Part shown: piece by piece, positions 1-14,622 of the stretch
How positions within the stretch are numbered: position 1 is the first letter of the stretch
Layout of the letters: each line of letters starts with the position of its first letter
Origin: Unio delphinus
Lineage: Eukaryota; Mollusca; Bivalvia; Unionida; Unionidae
DNA length: 64,000 nt
Direction: 5' to 3'
Assembly (NCBI GenBank): GCA_029339505.1
Contig: JAQISU010000167.1
Span: 775,001-839,000, forward strand
Program-made: the position numbers and the translations under genes
The notes under the pieces: generated by a model
Databases searched by the model: none
Told to the model about the DNA's origin: nothing
Seen by the model: only the letters and a program-made list of their open reading frames with translations

Positions 1-1179
1 AACTTTCACGGCACAGTTGGCAAAAAATTCATCATATACTGTTATTTTTATTTAAGTTTGGTATTGACTTCTTTTGATGAAAAGTTCTTTGTTTTTATTG
101 AAGAATGTAGTCAGTTTTCTTTGATGAAAGGTGCATGTGTTATTGAAGTAACTGCTAAAAGCCAGTTTTGGAGAACCAAACAAATTCCCTTTTGTTATTG
201 TGGCAGCAACAATAAATAATTGAAATGCATGAATGAGACTTGATTTTTTTTCCCATTTGCTTAGTACATTTTAATAACAGTCAATGCTTCAAAGGTAATA
301 TTTTGTAAATTTAAGCAAACTATTTTACCTGGTTAAATATTTAAAAAAAAGAATTAGCCGTTGTTTGGTCGATTGTAGTTCCTCCTACCAAGTAAGATGT
401 TTTTGTTTTTTACATTTGTGATAGCAGAGTGATACTGCCTTCACTCGTGTGTCAGAAATTTAACAAAGAATCAACGGACGATAGAGACGCAGGTGTTCTT
501 TTCTGATGATAAGGATTAGTACAGAAAATATAGGTGTTCTCCAGGATTTAATTCTGAATGGAAAGAAGAGGAATTTTACTTAGCATCCTTGCACAAATAT
601 CAGTCTATGTAAATATATTAATTACTAGCAAGCAGCCCAAAATCTAATGAAAAATAATTACAAGACAATGCCTCGTCCAGTTGATCTCTACTACCGGAAA
701 TGTCAACAACAACAAAAGCAGATATCTCACAACATACAGTACTCGTGCTTGATGTCAACATAAGCAGATTATGATATAACAATGCACTGTTAGGATGGTT
801 TGTCAGTGTGGACAAATTGATTATGTAACAATATATAAATTTAAGTGCATTTTATATAAAGTTTGCAGCTTCCTTTCATGGGGCTTCTGAACTTTTCCAC
901 TCTAAAGCAATGGTTTATGTAGCCAATAATGTCGCCAATAACAAAAAAATCATAAGATGGTATATTTTGCCTCCAATATGGAAAATAAAATTCCAGTTTG
1001 CGACATTGGTGAATCCCTATATACTCCTAGAATGAACGTTTTACACTTTATTTTTCTTACCTTTATGAAGAAAAACTATTTTTTCTTGTACGAGAAAAAT
1101 ACAAAAAATTTAAGGAGCCATGCCATAATTGTCTTGTATCATTAATGCACGATCTCTTCCCCAAAATTATAATAAACTT

Positions 1180-1295
1180 TTTACTTTTTTACCTACTTTT
1201 AAAAAAATTCAAAAAAAATTTTGCGAGCCAAGCCGCAACCATTTTATATATGAAAATTGTGTTATTACGAAGTGTTTTATAGCGGGGTCACACTG
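1180..1295 (+). mobile_element. Degenerate right end of the pogo/Tigger-like element
   Basis: The sequence GAGCCAAGCCGCAACC and then TTTTATAGCGGGGTCACACTG resembles the right end of the element at 25290-26614 (GAGCCATGCCACAACC, GTTATAGCGGGGTCCCACTG). Part of the upstream block (GGAGCCATGCCATAATT at about 1114) looks like a second copy of the same internal stretch. No left terminus was found. Confidence 0.5.
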
Positions 1296-2129
1296 TGATG
1301 CTAAGTGTTGTCATTGAAAATGTTAGATAGGACCTGGTAATTTGAATTAATATTGTGAAATATTACCAGCTTTCAATAAGAAATCATATAGTTTCTTTGC
1401 AAACAACCTTCTTTGTACACCATAAATAACAATATTTTATGAAATTTTTATCAATGAAAAAGTCATTAAATTTCAAAGGTAGCACTTTAAGAAATAAACA
1501 CCATTTTTAAATAAGCTTTTTATGAAGTGAAATTTGTGTTTAGTTCCATATTTTAATTCATTTCAAGTGTAATCATCATAAATGCAATGTGCCTTCATGT
1601 ATTCAAACTTTAAATGTGTCAATTTACTGTAACAGCTATATCCATGAACATTTCTGAGAAGTGCTGACTTTTTAACAGCTGACTTGCTGAAGTATTTGTT
1701 GTATTGTTGCACTGAATTAAATGCAGTCCTTTTTTGTATTATCACATTAATTACTTTGTTTGAAATGAAGAGGTCAGGGTGGAATAAAAGAAGAGTTAAA
1801 AAGATATGCAAATCCTACTCATGTGTCAGGTCAGCTCATTTCCATTGATCAACCAATCACTGATATAAATATTATTGTGTACATAATATATTTAAGCTAC
1901 CTTTAATTAGCCTACCCATTCATAAATGTGATCAAAGATGGCAAGGCAGTCAGGAAAATTAATACATGGTAAAATAAAGAGCTTTGTTTCATAGATATGG
2001 TTCATTGTGAAGAAGCGAGTTTGCAGTTAAATTCTTGAAAATGAGCAGTTTTACTATTGCATGCTTTGACATCGATACTTTGCTAATAGAACAATAAAAC
2101 AAACTGAGTTGTGATTTTGACTGTTGCTA

Positions 2130-2480
2130 AACAAAATGTCCATAGTTTTTATAAAAAGGATTGTTTTCTAGTTTGTGAAGTATGGTTCATTGCTTCATTT
2201 GCTCTGAGATAGTACAGCAGGGAGAATACGGAGCACAGAATCAGACTAAACAACAAATAAAAGCAGTGATGTAATAAACAGTAGTGTTGCATACATGTGA
2301 AGGTTGTTCAAACCAGTTGGAATAGAGTTAATGATTGTCCAGATGTTTCGGGTTGTGAAAATGCAAATAATCTTACAGAAAAAGGAACAGCTTCATAAGG
2401 AAAGCAGGTTATTGACCATTATTCTTGGTGTAATTACAAATTGTATATTCAGCCATTAAACTGTCTGGTTTGCCCCACCC
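2130..2480. repeat. Dispersed repeat, copy 1 (pair with 29340-29680)
   Basis: A block containing AAGCAGTGATGTAATA, then ACATGTGAAGGTTGTTCAA and CCAGTTGGAATAGAGTTAATG. It aligns colinearly, with many substitutions and small gaps, to 29340-29680 (GGTGATGTAATACACAAA, CATGTTGGTTGTTCAATCC, AGCTGGAACCATGTTAATG). The family is unknown to me and no coding frame is shared. Confidence 0.6.
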
Positions 2481-2981
2481 CGCTAATGGTATGATCAGTG
2501 TTTTGTACCCCATTGTGGACAAGTTATTGAGGTGTATATACCAGCAAATGGGGCTACCTAATGGGTAATCACTAAGAGGCAAATATATCAATGATGTATA
2601 ACAAGTCAAGCTTTTTCTGTTGTTTTGCATATGCACTTTACATAAAAAATTTGGAGTAAGCATAATGTTTTCCCAAATGTTATGTGTGCTAATATTGTGT
2701 GATGAAATTCTGTGTATTATAGAGATGCTTGTTTGTTCAGGTGGACAGTTCACAAAGTTTACCGGTATATCCAGGAATAAATGACCATCATTTATAAATA
2801 CTACTTATTCAAAGGATGTATTATGAATGAGTGAACCAGATGAACTTGGGCATGTTATTTGAAAAAGTGCTGTTAAAGCTTAAGGAGTATAATGATCAGC
2901 TGCATATAGTATGCATACATATATTATCACTTTTAATTATTAAAATGGTTAAAAGTACTGAAAAATTTAATTGTACTCATT

Positions 2982-2983
<2 letters not shown>

Positions 2984-3023
<40 letters not shown>
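2984..3023. repeat. (TA)n microsatellite
   Basis: An uninterrupted TA run of about 20 repeats in AT-rich intron-like DNA. It creates Ile-Tyr pseudo-ORFs on both strands. Confidence 0.95.
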
Positions 3024-3025
<2 letters not shown>

Positions 3026-3795
3026 TACATGTACTGGACAAAACTGGTCCAATTAGATGCACAAATAATTTTTTTCTAACCATGGAGAAAAAGGTGCTTG
3101 GGTCGGCAATGAGAAACAGGGATAACCACCTGACCAGAAATATTTTTTTTGGCCTTGTCAGATATTCCTTCCAAATTGTGCCTATCATAAAATTTTTACG
3201 AGTTCCTGAAAAGAGGAGGAAGATAAATGACTTGGAAATTACAGGGAAAGACCATTATAACTGATTGTATGCACTGTGGTGGAATAGGGAAATTTCAAGT
3301 GACAAGTTGTGGATTGGAATAAGGCTTGTCAAGTTCCTGCCCAATAATTCTGATCGTGAGAGTGGAGTTTTCCTGTTCCTCAACAATGCATATAAGGGAT
3401 TATTATTTTCTCATTTCTTGTATTTTAATTGTGTTGGAAAGAGAAAGTTTTATCATGAATATGCATATATCTTTTGAAATGTATTTTTTCAACCATTTGT
3501 CTTTATATAAAGAACATACAATGTTTGCAAGAAATAGTTTGCTGTAAGCAAGGATTGCTGGTTTCAAGCTGGCAAAATTCATAATTTAAGTACTAAGCAC
3601 AAGTAATATTGCAGATGTTCATGATATAAGCAGAATTGCATTGGATCAATAAGTTCACTGATGTGGCATATTCTGCATGCCTTTCTCACATAGGCAAACT
3701 TGCAAACTTTATCAGTCGTTTAAAGAATGAGAGAATATTGTGCATCACCAAGCATGTTTTTTTTACTTCCATTTTTGATTGTTTTGCTTATCAAG

Positions 3796-3921
3796 GTTTT
3801 TAGACCTGATTCATTATATGGAGAAATGGCCTACTCAGTTGAAAAGAGCCCTGATAAAACAGTCCAGGATAACCAGTCCAAAGAAAAATGGCAGAAAAAA
3901 AGAACATTTTACAAAGTGAAG
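3796..3921 (+). CDS. PITPNM: PITPNM-like exon: linker between DDHD and LNS2
   Basis: The exon ends KEKWQKKRTFYKVK, matching the family's conserved K-W-Q-R-K-R-T linker just before LNS2, and is followed by the donor AAG|GTAAAT. The acceptor is ambiguous: TTATCAAG|GTTTTTAG at 3795/3796 follows a good pyrimidine tract and opens in frame (VFRPDSLYGE), while TTTTAG|ACC at 3803/3804 is also possible. The 3' phase is 0 and fits the next exon. The N-terminal half is less conserved than the KWQKKR end. The preceding exon, expected to carry the W-E-S-T-D-V region, was not found upstream in the window. Confidence 0.8.
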
Positions 3922-5996
3922 GTAAATAGAAATTTCCTCGATTTCCGTCAGTAGATAAGAATAATTTCTTGATTTGCCTCAATGGGTAAGAATAATTTCT
4001 TGATTTGCATCAATGGGTAAGAATAATTTCTTGATTTGTCTCAATGATAAGAATAATTTCTTAAGTTGCCTCAATGGTAAGAATAATTTCTTGATTTGAT
4101 TCAATGGGTAAGAATAATTTCTTGATTTGCTTCAGTGATAAGAATAATTTCTTGATTTGCTTCAGTGATATGAATAATTTTTTGATTTGCCTCAATAAGT
4201 AAGAATAATTTTTTGATTTGCCCTTATAAGTAAGAATAATTTCTTGCTTTGCCACAATGGGTCAGAATAATTTCTTGATTTGCCTTAATGGGTAAAAAAA
4301 ATTCTTGATTTTCCTCAAAAGGTATCAAGTTTATTGATTTGCCACAGTGGTGCATAAGCTTATTTATTTTCTTTTATTTATGCTTTTATTTTTTTAATTT
4401 TATTTATGCTTTTTTTATCAAATACTTTAAAGTCTTAAATGACCACATTTAAACCCTTTATTACTTATAATACCTAAAACTTTCCACCTTTGGGCAAACT
4501 TTTCAGATTAAAGAAATTAATTAACGACTTGATTGTCATGTATACATGTTAGCCATAATCCATTATGATGCCATGCATCATGGCACCAGTTGCAATATGT
4601 TTCCCATTTATAGGTCACATGATTCACTTATGTGAAGTTGACAGTATTTGGTGGAAGTATGATAAAACAACAATCCTCATAAGGAGATAGATAATAATTT
4701 ACTAGTTTTTCAGAATTTTGTCTGGAGTCAATATTTAATCCAAGGAATTAAGTCTGAAAAAGGCAATGTTGTCAAAAACTTTGTTTTTTTTAGGAAGACT
4801 TCTACGTTTTTTTTTCCTTCTATAAATATGTTTCATTTACATATACATCTATTAATTTGTATTCATTTTATTCTCAACAGAACCTGCAAGCAAACCACAG
4901 AGGGAATGATGTTTTGGCATCAGAAGACAAACCACAAGTCCTGCACTCTCGCTTTACATATGGCCCACTTGATATGATCTGTCTCACAGGGGAAAGGGTA
5001 GGCATTTAGATTTAAAGTAAACTTTCTCTCTACATATACACTGAATTTACAGTAAAACATCCCTTTAACCAGACACTGCTAGAACCACAATTCTGGCCTT
5101 TTTATTAGGTTGCCTCTATCCAAAGCTTTGCATACATTCTTCAGGGCCCCTGCTAAAGATAGTAAAAATACAAATCATGCAATTTTGTTAAATTTTATTT
5201 CAAATAAGCACTTATTTAAGATCCTTTTAATTTTAGATTAGTTACTGTGTGCTGATTACTGTAACAGCAGCTTACGTTGTTTCAGTTATTGTAATTTATC
5301 GACTTATTATAGGTTCCCCATTTAAATACATTTGCACTGTATTTTATTGTACAAGCATGTAACTGGCAGAACTTGGAAAGACATAAACATTTTTGTACAA
5401 ATAATCTATATTTTAATTCAGCAACTTTGTATCTTTTCAAGTATGAAAGATTTTACAAAATTACATATAACATTCCACATAGCTTGTCCTAATGATAGGT
5501 ATAGGACTGACAGGGGAAATAACCGTTTCTGGCTTCCCGTTTTCTGATGCCACTTTGATTCCAGAACAGTGGTCTGCTGTTACGGCATATTTTGAGATAA
5601 ATTTGGATTGTTTGAATGTAAAATCATTGGAACCCAACAGAATACATACCTTGATACTTGTTATTAAGTGGCCCATGGAAGAAAAAATAAGCATTTTTGT
5701 GAAGCGTTGAAAATTTTAAAAGTTTTATTTTCATACATTAAGAAGAGGTAATACTAATAAACGCGGTAGGTCTTGAGCTTCCAGCAATTTGGAATATATC
5801 CATATATATTTCATATTTCTAAGTAACCTCTATTTACCGTACAAAGTCTCAATTCAGGAGTCCTATCTGGTCGTTTCAGCCATATCTGTAATGACCGATG
5901 CATAGGCCAAATCATCCCAAAAATATTTAGTGCATTGACCGCATTGTTGGTCAATGGTGTTAGTGTACAAAACTCTATTTCATAACTTCTAGAAGT

Positions 5997-6072
<76 letters not shown>

Positions 6073-9000
6073 TTTCATTCAGATAAGCAAAAATAGTGTT
6101 TATGTCTTCTCTTCGAATTATGTATCAAACTTGTTTAAATGAATGGTTTCATGGCAAGATTATATCTGTATGGGGTTGTTTCACAAATTTCCAATTTTTT
6201 AGTATTTATTAAGCATGGCAATATTCTGTTGAAATAATTTATACAACATGAAATGGTTGTCATGAATGTCCAACAGTTGTGTTAGATTTCATGAAAATAA
6301 ATATGGGTTCGGGAAAAGGGTACACACATTCCTCAGCATGCTGACGACATGTGTGATTTGATATAGCTTTCATTGTTTGTCCTAATTAAAACTGAAGCTA
6401 TAAACATGTTTTCTGGCACAATCCAGAGTTGTATAATCTGTTCATTTTCATGAAATTAAGTAGGACCATGTTTTTCTAAAAATTTACAAAATTGCATTTT
6501 GAGAATTGTCCCCCCATTCCCACCCCCACTCCTTTCATGTCACAAAAGTACGCCATGCTGCATCACAGACTCAGTTGAGACAGGATTTTTTTCATTTTTG
6601 GATGCATCTCCATTGAAAAATAGCTTGATTTACTTGCAAAAACTGGTATTTCAATTTTCATGTCCTATACCTAATAATGGACTGTTCATGTGGACTTGAC
6701 TGATTTACAAAGAGTGGTTCAGTCACCCCATGGACTTTTGTCAAACCTGTGTCCACAGTTCTTGATTATTTGCAGTAAGATGGAATGTGAAGTTCCCAAC
6801 CATCTTCCAGAGCTGATGGCCTGGGCAGTCTATGCCTTTTTACTGAAACAGCCACATTATATAGGCCTATTCCCAATGACCGATTTCCAAGGTAATTCAG
6901 AAAGAAAGGAAGTTTGAGTGCATACTAATTCTGATTGTTCCCCACAAGTGTACCATATGCTTTAGCCTGCTTAAACAACCATGTGTGCAGGTTTTCCAGC
7001 CTGGAAATGCTAAGTGTGCTTGCCTAGCTCATATCAAACAAGTCCTCAGAGAGAAGCATTACTGTAAACAAGTGGTGGACAGAATTTCTCAGACAAGAAA
7101 TGCTACCACTTTACAAGTTTTATGTGGTTGGGGGTTAGAGAAACTTGTGAGCAGAGAAACATCTCTCCCTTGTAAGCCTCAGTACCGCAAATAACTTTCT
7201 TGTTTGGCTCTTTCAGAAGTTAGCTCCAGTCACAATCTGGAGCTAGTGTTTCATAATTTCAGATATATTTTACCATCATGGAATCTGACCTAACAAAATG
7301 TACCCATATCTCATCCGAAAATGTTCAAATGGAACCTAACATAGATTTGGATGCTTTTCAATTACCATCTAAAGTAGACATGTGCAACTTATTCAAGTAA
7401 TGGGCCAGAAATCTTGATTTTAAATCCATATCCTTCAATGTAAATTAATGGGGAAAAAACAGGTCACAGGCCTCATCTCGTCTCTTTTGCCATATTTTGT
7501 CCACCCCTGATGTAGACTAACATTGACTTGCATTTAAGACCTGGTTCCAAGTCACTGTAGCTTCATGAGTCAAAATGAGATTCCAGTCAACCTTAACAAT
7601 CTGAAGTTTAACAAAAATAGTTAAGTTTCTCTCATGTTAACCTCAGGTTTCATTGCTAAGAACAGGCTTCTGTTTGTGGGAAATCACTCTTCTCATGAAA
7701 AGTTCCAAAAGTCCTCTCCAGGACCATTTTATAACAACAATGTGGTGAAAAAAGTTTGAAAATTTCCAAAAGTCATCTACATGGCAACATTGTGGTGAAA
7801 GAAGTTTACTTAGCTGATCACAAGATGAAGATTTTGTTTGTTCAGATGTAGCAAAGAATGTTATTGAGGATTGTAATGTCTATTAAATAGGTTGTTTTTT
7901 ACTGTATCCTTGGAGGGAAACTACACACAATATGGTTAGAGAGTCTGCTGTGGATGTGGGTTGAGTCGCAGATTTGAACCTCAGCTGATTCTTACTGAAG
8001 AATTACAAAAATGGTACTAACAGCTGCCTCGTTGATGCCCAGCATTAAGAGGTTAGAGTTAGGACTGGCCAGCCTCTTGTCAGGATAATATGACTGGGTG
8101 GAACATGATGCTTTATGTCTGCCGCATGATGTCCTCATGTCCTCATCACTACAAATGGCAACACTGCAGACATCAGTGATATACGACTGAAGCTACTTAT
8201 ATGTCATGTGCACACACACAGCTATAACAGTAACATCATTCAGGCCATTTGAGGAAAGTCAGAGACAGTATTTTCCAACTTTTACCTCAGATAGCTTTCA
8301 TCCCAGACAATGCAACCAGCTTTGTGTATCAGCAGTTAACCAAGTAACTTTCCCATGTCACTCAGAAGCTTGCCTCGCTTGACGCTCAGAATTAATAGGT
8401 TAGTGTTATGACCGGTCGGCCTGGTGTCAGGATAATGTGACTGGGTGGGACATCATGCTATATGTCTGCGGCATGATGCTCCAATGCTATACATCACTAT
8501 AAACTGCCTCACTGCAGACACCATAGTGATAGAACTGAAAAATTGTTAAAGCTAAGTTAAAAATCCTAATCAAGCAAACAAACAAACAAACATTTTATTT
8601 GTGTGAGATCCGTGCTATCTAACCTTTCTTTTTGTCCTTTATAAACCTGCACATCAAATAATGATTGCTTTAGATTATTTTAATTCATACACTGATTCAG
8701 ATTTAGTTGTAAGTTTCAACTGATGTATATATACATGTCCAGTCTTGCCCAGTTAATCTCTGCAAAAAGATGCACATCCATTCTTGTATTATCTAATAAT
8801 TGACATAATCCAATCCCAGTTCCTGAGGGAGACCACTTTTGTATGACTTCATTTGTGCAAGTAGATGACATTTTTTTCCAACATACTATGAACAGACAAG
8901 TTTTATCAAAGACACAATATACCCCAAATAATATTTTTTGGGGTGAGTAAAATCATGTAGGCAGTGTACTTGGAAAGCAGACTGTTTAGATTCTGAACTT

Positions 9001-12000
9001 TTCACATGACTTGTGATTTCATAAGAACGGTATACTCAGATTTGCTGGTGAAATAGCAGATATAGGTCTACATTGTAGTTAGTACACATGGATGAATAGG
9101 ATAAGTTTAGATATACCATCAAATTGGCTAAAGTGTGCTTTATTCCAGATTGACATCCATGTGATGGACACTTTGGGAGAGTGGAACTACATGGGCACAG
9201 AGGTGACAGATGGAAATGGCAGGGTTTCCTTTACCATTTCCGAGGACAAGAAATTGAGTCAGGGAATCTATCCTGTAAAGATGGTCGTCAGGTAATTTGC
9301 AATTACATTATGGTAAAGGGGACAATTAAAACATGGATTATTTTTTTTTACCAGCCATAAATATCACTGCAGGGATATTATGTTAAAGGCAGTATTAGCA
9401 AGTCTGATACATATATCCTTCCATTTATTTAGACATGTACTTACCAAATTAATAATTAAAAAAAGATTGGGGGAAAAGATGGCTTGTAATTCTATAATTA
9501 ATTGCCCAAACATACCACACAGGGCATCACTAATTGAATTCATGCTAGCAGGGTACCTTGACTGCCTAATCACCATCTTGTCTGAGAAGCACAGGTGAAA
9601 TACAAGTATCAATTTTAGGACTGCATTGTTATTTTTGTTGTTCCATAGTCATCAGCAAAAGGTTTATGTATTTGTCTTATTTGTCAAAGTTGACATTTGG
9701 TAGCAAGCACCCATCATAAGCAAAAGTCATCTTTTGGTGTACTATTTACCACACAATGACCTGCTTTTTACACTTCATGGGTGTATTCATCTTTTGGTAT
9801 ACTATTCATCACACAGTGATCTGCTATTTACACTTGATGAGTGCATTCATCTTCTGGTGTACTTGTCACCACACAATTACCTGCTTTTTACACTTCATGG
9901 GTGTATTCATCTTCTATTGTACTAGTCACCACACAGTGACCTGCTTTTTTCACTTCATGAGTGTATTCATCTTCTGGTGTACTCGTCACCACACAGTGAT
10001 CTGCTTTTTTTCATCTCATGAGTATTCATCTTCTGGTGTATTATTTACCACACAGTTACCTGCTTTTTTCACTTCATGAGTGCATTCATCTTATGTTGTA
10101 CTATTCACCACACAGTGACCTGTTTTTTACACTTCATGAGTACATTCATCTTCTGGTGTACTAGTCACCGCACAGTGATCTGCTTTTTACACATCATGAG
10201 TGCATTCATCTTCTGGTGTACTTGTCACCACACAGTGATCTGCTTTTTACACATGATGAGTGCATTCATCTTCTGGTGTACTATATACCACACAGTGATC
10301 TGCTTTTTACATTTCATGAGTGTATTCATCTTCTGGTGTACTATTCACCACACAGTTGCCTGCTTTTTATGTTCTGGTGTACTATTCACCACACAGTTAC
10401 CATGTTTTTCACACTCTAGATATAATTTTTAGCTCCTTTTCTCCACAGTTAAGATTGTATAGTCATTGAACTTGAGTTCATATATACAGAATAATTTTGT
10501 TACAAAGGTTTAGTTATTTGATTAACAGGATATAGTGATTGATGATGTAATGTAAGAAAAGTTGTCCACTCATAAGAAAACTCCCTTTCTGTGATGAAAA
10601 AGTTGCCATATAATATTCCGATTCATTTGTATGCTTCATATTCAAAAACATTTCCTTCTTAGACTTTAATATGTATCCAGAGAAAGAGAAATAGGTGAAC
10701 TGTGTTGTACACTGATGTTAAGTTAGGTTGATTATGTTATTCTATAGCATCCTCCAAAAATCTATCCAATGTCTCATGTATTCAGTCACACTATTTATAA
10801 TCGGGTCGAGATCACAACTGGAATAATTTGAATCAGTGACCTGTTTCATTTTCCAGGCTGTCAGTTTTATACACTCTGTCTTATTTTATGACAATTTCTA
10901 TCCTTCCATCCATCCATCCATCCATCCATCCATCCATCCAACCTATTTTGTTTCTGTATACCTTTCATGCATCACCATCACCATACTCTGTACTTTATTT
11001 GCATTTGCTTCAAGAAAGAAACCTGTTGACTTTTGAGCCTTGGCTCAAAAAGCTCACAGGACCTTGACCAATCTTTATAAATGGCTGGCATTAAAGACAA
11101 GATTGGGGTCAAAAGGTCAAAGTTCAAAATCAATTACTCTTGAGAAGTTTCTACATGATGTCTTGACATTTTATTACCAACTTTGAGAAGACTTTGTACA
11201 TGGCTTACATTTGAGACATGGAAGACATCTATTGATTTTGGAATCAAAAGTTAAAAGTCAAGGCCACAGAAACTTGAGTTTGTGGATGACTTGCATTTAA
11301 GACCAGGAAGAAAACTACTGAATTTGGATTTGAATTGTCAGTTGTCCACTAAATGAAATGTTTTACATGAAAAGATGCAATAGTAGTATTTACTACATGG
11401 CAAGCGTATACCCATGGCAAATTGAAAGCCCAAGATGACAATACGTTAATTGTATTATATTACTACATCATATTCCCATAAACAACCATGCTTCTAATTG
11501 GCATAAATAGTCATTCTATCTCAGCAGTATCAAAGCCATTGAAAATAACAACATAACTTCTTGGTAGGCCCTCACTCATTTACCAGTCAAGTTGTAATTG
11601 GCTAGATAAGATGCAATCTGTTGAGTTCAGATATTTTTATGGTAGCTTTGGTACAGAATACATGGCACTTACTTCCACTGCTTGGTTGTTAATAATAAAT
11701 CCATCATTGTGGTGCTACAGTTACTTCAGTAACACATATTTAAATAAGAAGTTAGAAAAGTTGAAAAGAAAGATGTCAAGTCTGTTTTAGGGGGAAAAGT
11801 TTTGCTCATATCAATAAATGTATTTTGAAGCAGCGCTTATTGCAAGGACTAAATGTTTCTTACATCTATCAAAGGAACCCAGTTGTACATTATGCTGGAT
11901 CTGTTGGGTGTTACTACAATTATATTTTTGCAAAAATTATATTACTGAAACCAAATTACCAATTCTGCCGATGACTTCACCTATTTTCAAGTCAAGTAAT

Positions 12001-14534
12001 TTCCTATCACTTTGAGTATGTAAATCATCTAGAAAGTAGATTCTCATTGGAAGGTGTCATTTAGTGAATAACAAATAAGAGATATCGGTAGCTTAAGAAT
12101 GGGTTAAATTTTAAATAAACACGCTAATGAGAATGATAACATTTTAGTGATTAATACAATTATAACAAATAAGTGATAGCTTAAGAAAGGGTTAAATTTT
12201 AAATAAACACACTAATGAGAATGATTACATTTTTGTGATTAATAGAATAACAAATAAGTGATAAATTAAGAATGGGCTAACTTTGAGCGAAGCCCTGGAA
12301 AACCACTGTGGGACATTCAGCATTGGAGGACGTAACATCACCAACCTCCGCTTTGCAGACGACATTGACGGGCTGGCAGGCAGTGAAGATGAGCTTGCCA
12401 CCTTAGTGAAGAATCTGGATGAAACATTTTCCAGATTTGACATGGAGGTAAGTGCTGAGAAGACAAAGCTGATGACAAATAATGGCAAACAGATCTCAAC
12501 CAAGATTAAAGTCAGAGGACAGGAACTGGAAACAGTGGGCCAATTCAAATATCTTGGTTCCATAATCACGGAAGAGGGATCAAGAGCAGAAATTTTGTCA
12601 CGAGCAGCACAAACAACAGCAGCTATGGCAAAGCTAAGACCCATCTGGAGAGACAAGAATATGTCTGAAAACTAAAATCAAACTATTGAGAGCACTAGTC
12701 ATCTCAGGCTTTCTGGATTCATGTGAGGCCTGGACCCTGACAGCAGAATTACAACGAAGAATCCAGGCACATGAAATGAGATGCAACAGAACCATCCTTG
12801 GCATCTCTTACATGGACCACATCACAAATGAAGAAGTGCGCAACACCATCAGACACAAAGTAGGCCATTATGAAGACCTCCGCACCACTGTCAAAAAGAG
12901 AAAGCTGAAATGGTATGGCCATGTCACTAAATCCAACAGTCTATCCACAACAGTACTGCAGGGTAGTGTCCAAGGTGGAAGAAAGAGAGGTAGACAGAGA
13001 AAAAGTGGACTGACAACATCACAAAATGGACGAGGAAAAGTTTTGCAGAGACACAGGCATTGTCACATGTTTGAGACAAGTAGAGGGAACTGGTCAGATG
13101 TTCAGCAGCATAGTGCCTCAATGACCACACTAGGTCAGGAGACTGATGATGATGATGAACTTTAACAAAAAGCACTAATGAGAATGAGTATATCAGTGTT
13201 ACTTAAAAATATTAATTTTGTTTAATTTACTTTTTTTTTGGTAAATGTTTTTATTTTTTAGTTACTTGATTTATTAGGCTATGTGTGGTCATGGTATGGC
13301 CCTTTGTCAGTCATATATTTCTGTCATCCATATAGAATTTCTGTTAACTTCTCAAAATGTGCTCTAAGGAATTTAGCACAAAGCATACTGGCAATAATGT
13401 CAATCAAATTTTGTTGAAACGATTCAGGTTTGCTGAGAAAAAAAAACCCAGAATGTAATTCTAATAATAGAAAAACCTTGAAATAACTATTTACAATCCA
13501 TTCTCAATTGCTATTTACAACTTTTCAAAATTGACTCTACACAATTTAACCAAATTTGACAGAAAGCGTCCTGCAGTATATGGCTTTTAATTTTATTTGA
13601 ATTATGCTGAACCTGAGTCGAATATGTCCATCTTTACTCAAGAATGATAAGCCACAAATGACTTTACAAAAACGATTTAACACAATTTGATCAGATTTGA
13701 CAAAATGCATCCTGATGTGAATGTCTTTCAGATTTAAGATGACTACAGTCTGCTTTCTCATATGGTATTTGGCCAAACTTGACAAAATATTTATAATATA
13801 AAATCGATTAACATTTAGTACATATTTTACCAATCCACTGTCTGCGATATCCTCCATTAGACATGTAAACAAACAACAATGACTTTTTTAGCCTAAAGGG
13901 CATTTCACATTTATGAAAATGATTCTCATCCACCATCAAATGGTGGCCATTGCTGAAAATAATATAAAAAAAACTTTAGAGAAAAAAATCCACAACAGAA
14001 TTTGAAAGAAAGCTTTCTGGCATAGAGGCTTTAATTTTTGACAAATGATATTGATGTGCCATCAAATAAGGGTTATATAGTTTACAAATAGTTTACAAAT
14101 CAGCTGCACTTAAGACATTTGTTTAGAAAGCAACCTCCTGAACCTCTGATATGTGTACTTTGACCATCTGCTTTTGCATTTACTATTAGGCAGTTGTCAG
14201 CTACATGAGTAATCTGACCCACAATGAGCCTCATGTTTTAAGATTAACTCAAATTAAATTCTCTGCAATGTAGGCACCATGATTTTAAATCATTACAATT
14301 TAATTAACATTCACAGTAATATATAGCTATTTAAATCATGTATAACTCAAATATTTGCATAATGTGAACTATATGGGTCTTTGTGTTTATAAAATATACA
14401 GTAGTCAGTTAAACTCAGCTTTTAATGTATTATACTTGAAGGCAGGCTCAAATATTTCAGGCTATTACTCTCTTCCCTCCCCCATGCAATTTATATGATT
14501 GTTCTACACTTCAGTTTCAGTTGAAATTAAACTG

Positions 14535-14622
<88 letters not shown>

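Larger units (their letters stand above)
1..3795. other. No exon recognised; probable PITPNM-like intron
   Basis: AT-rich sequence without a convincing exon on either strand. It is most likely intron between the unseen DDHD exons and the exon at 3796. It contains a degenerate TA-element end (1180-1295), a dispersed repeat (2130-2480) and a TA microsatellite. Confidence 0.6.

Noticed and set aside
2831..3188. Ile-Tyr-rich small proteins
   Set aside because: Translation of a (TA)n microsatellite; the same applies at 14499-14693 and 25057-25468.
6690..7194. Candidate extra exons between the PITPNM-like exons 4997 and 9149
   Set aside because: The family protein joins TGER directly to IDIHVM, phases already match, and these frames show no family motif.
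9734..10432. Cys/His/Phe-rich open frames of up to 118 codons
   Set aside because: A 60-bp tandem repeat whose period is a multiple of three; the same residues recur exactly with the unit.
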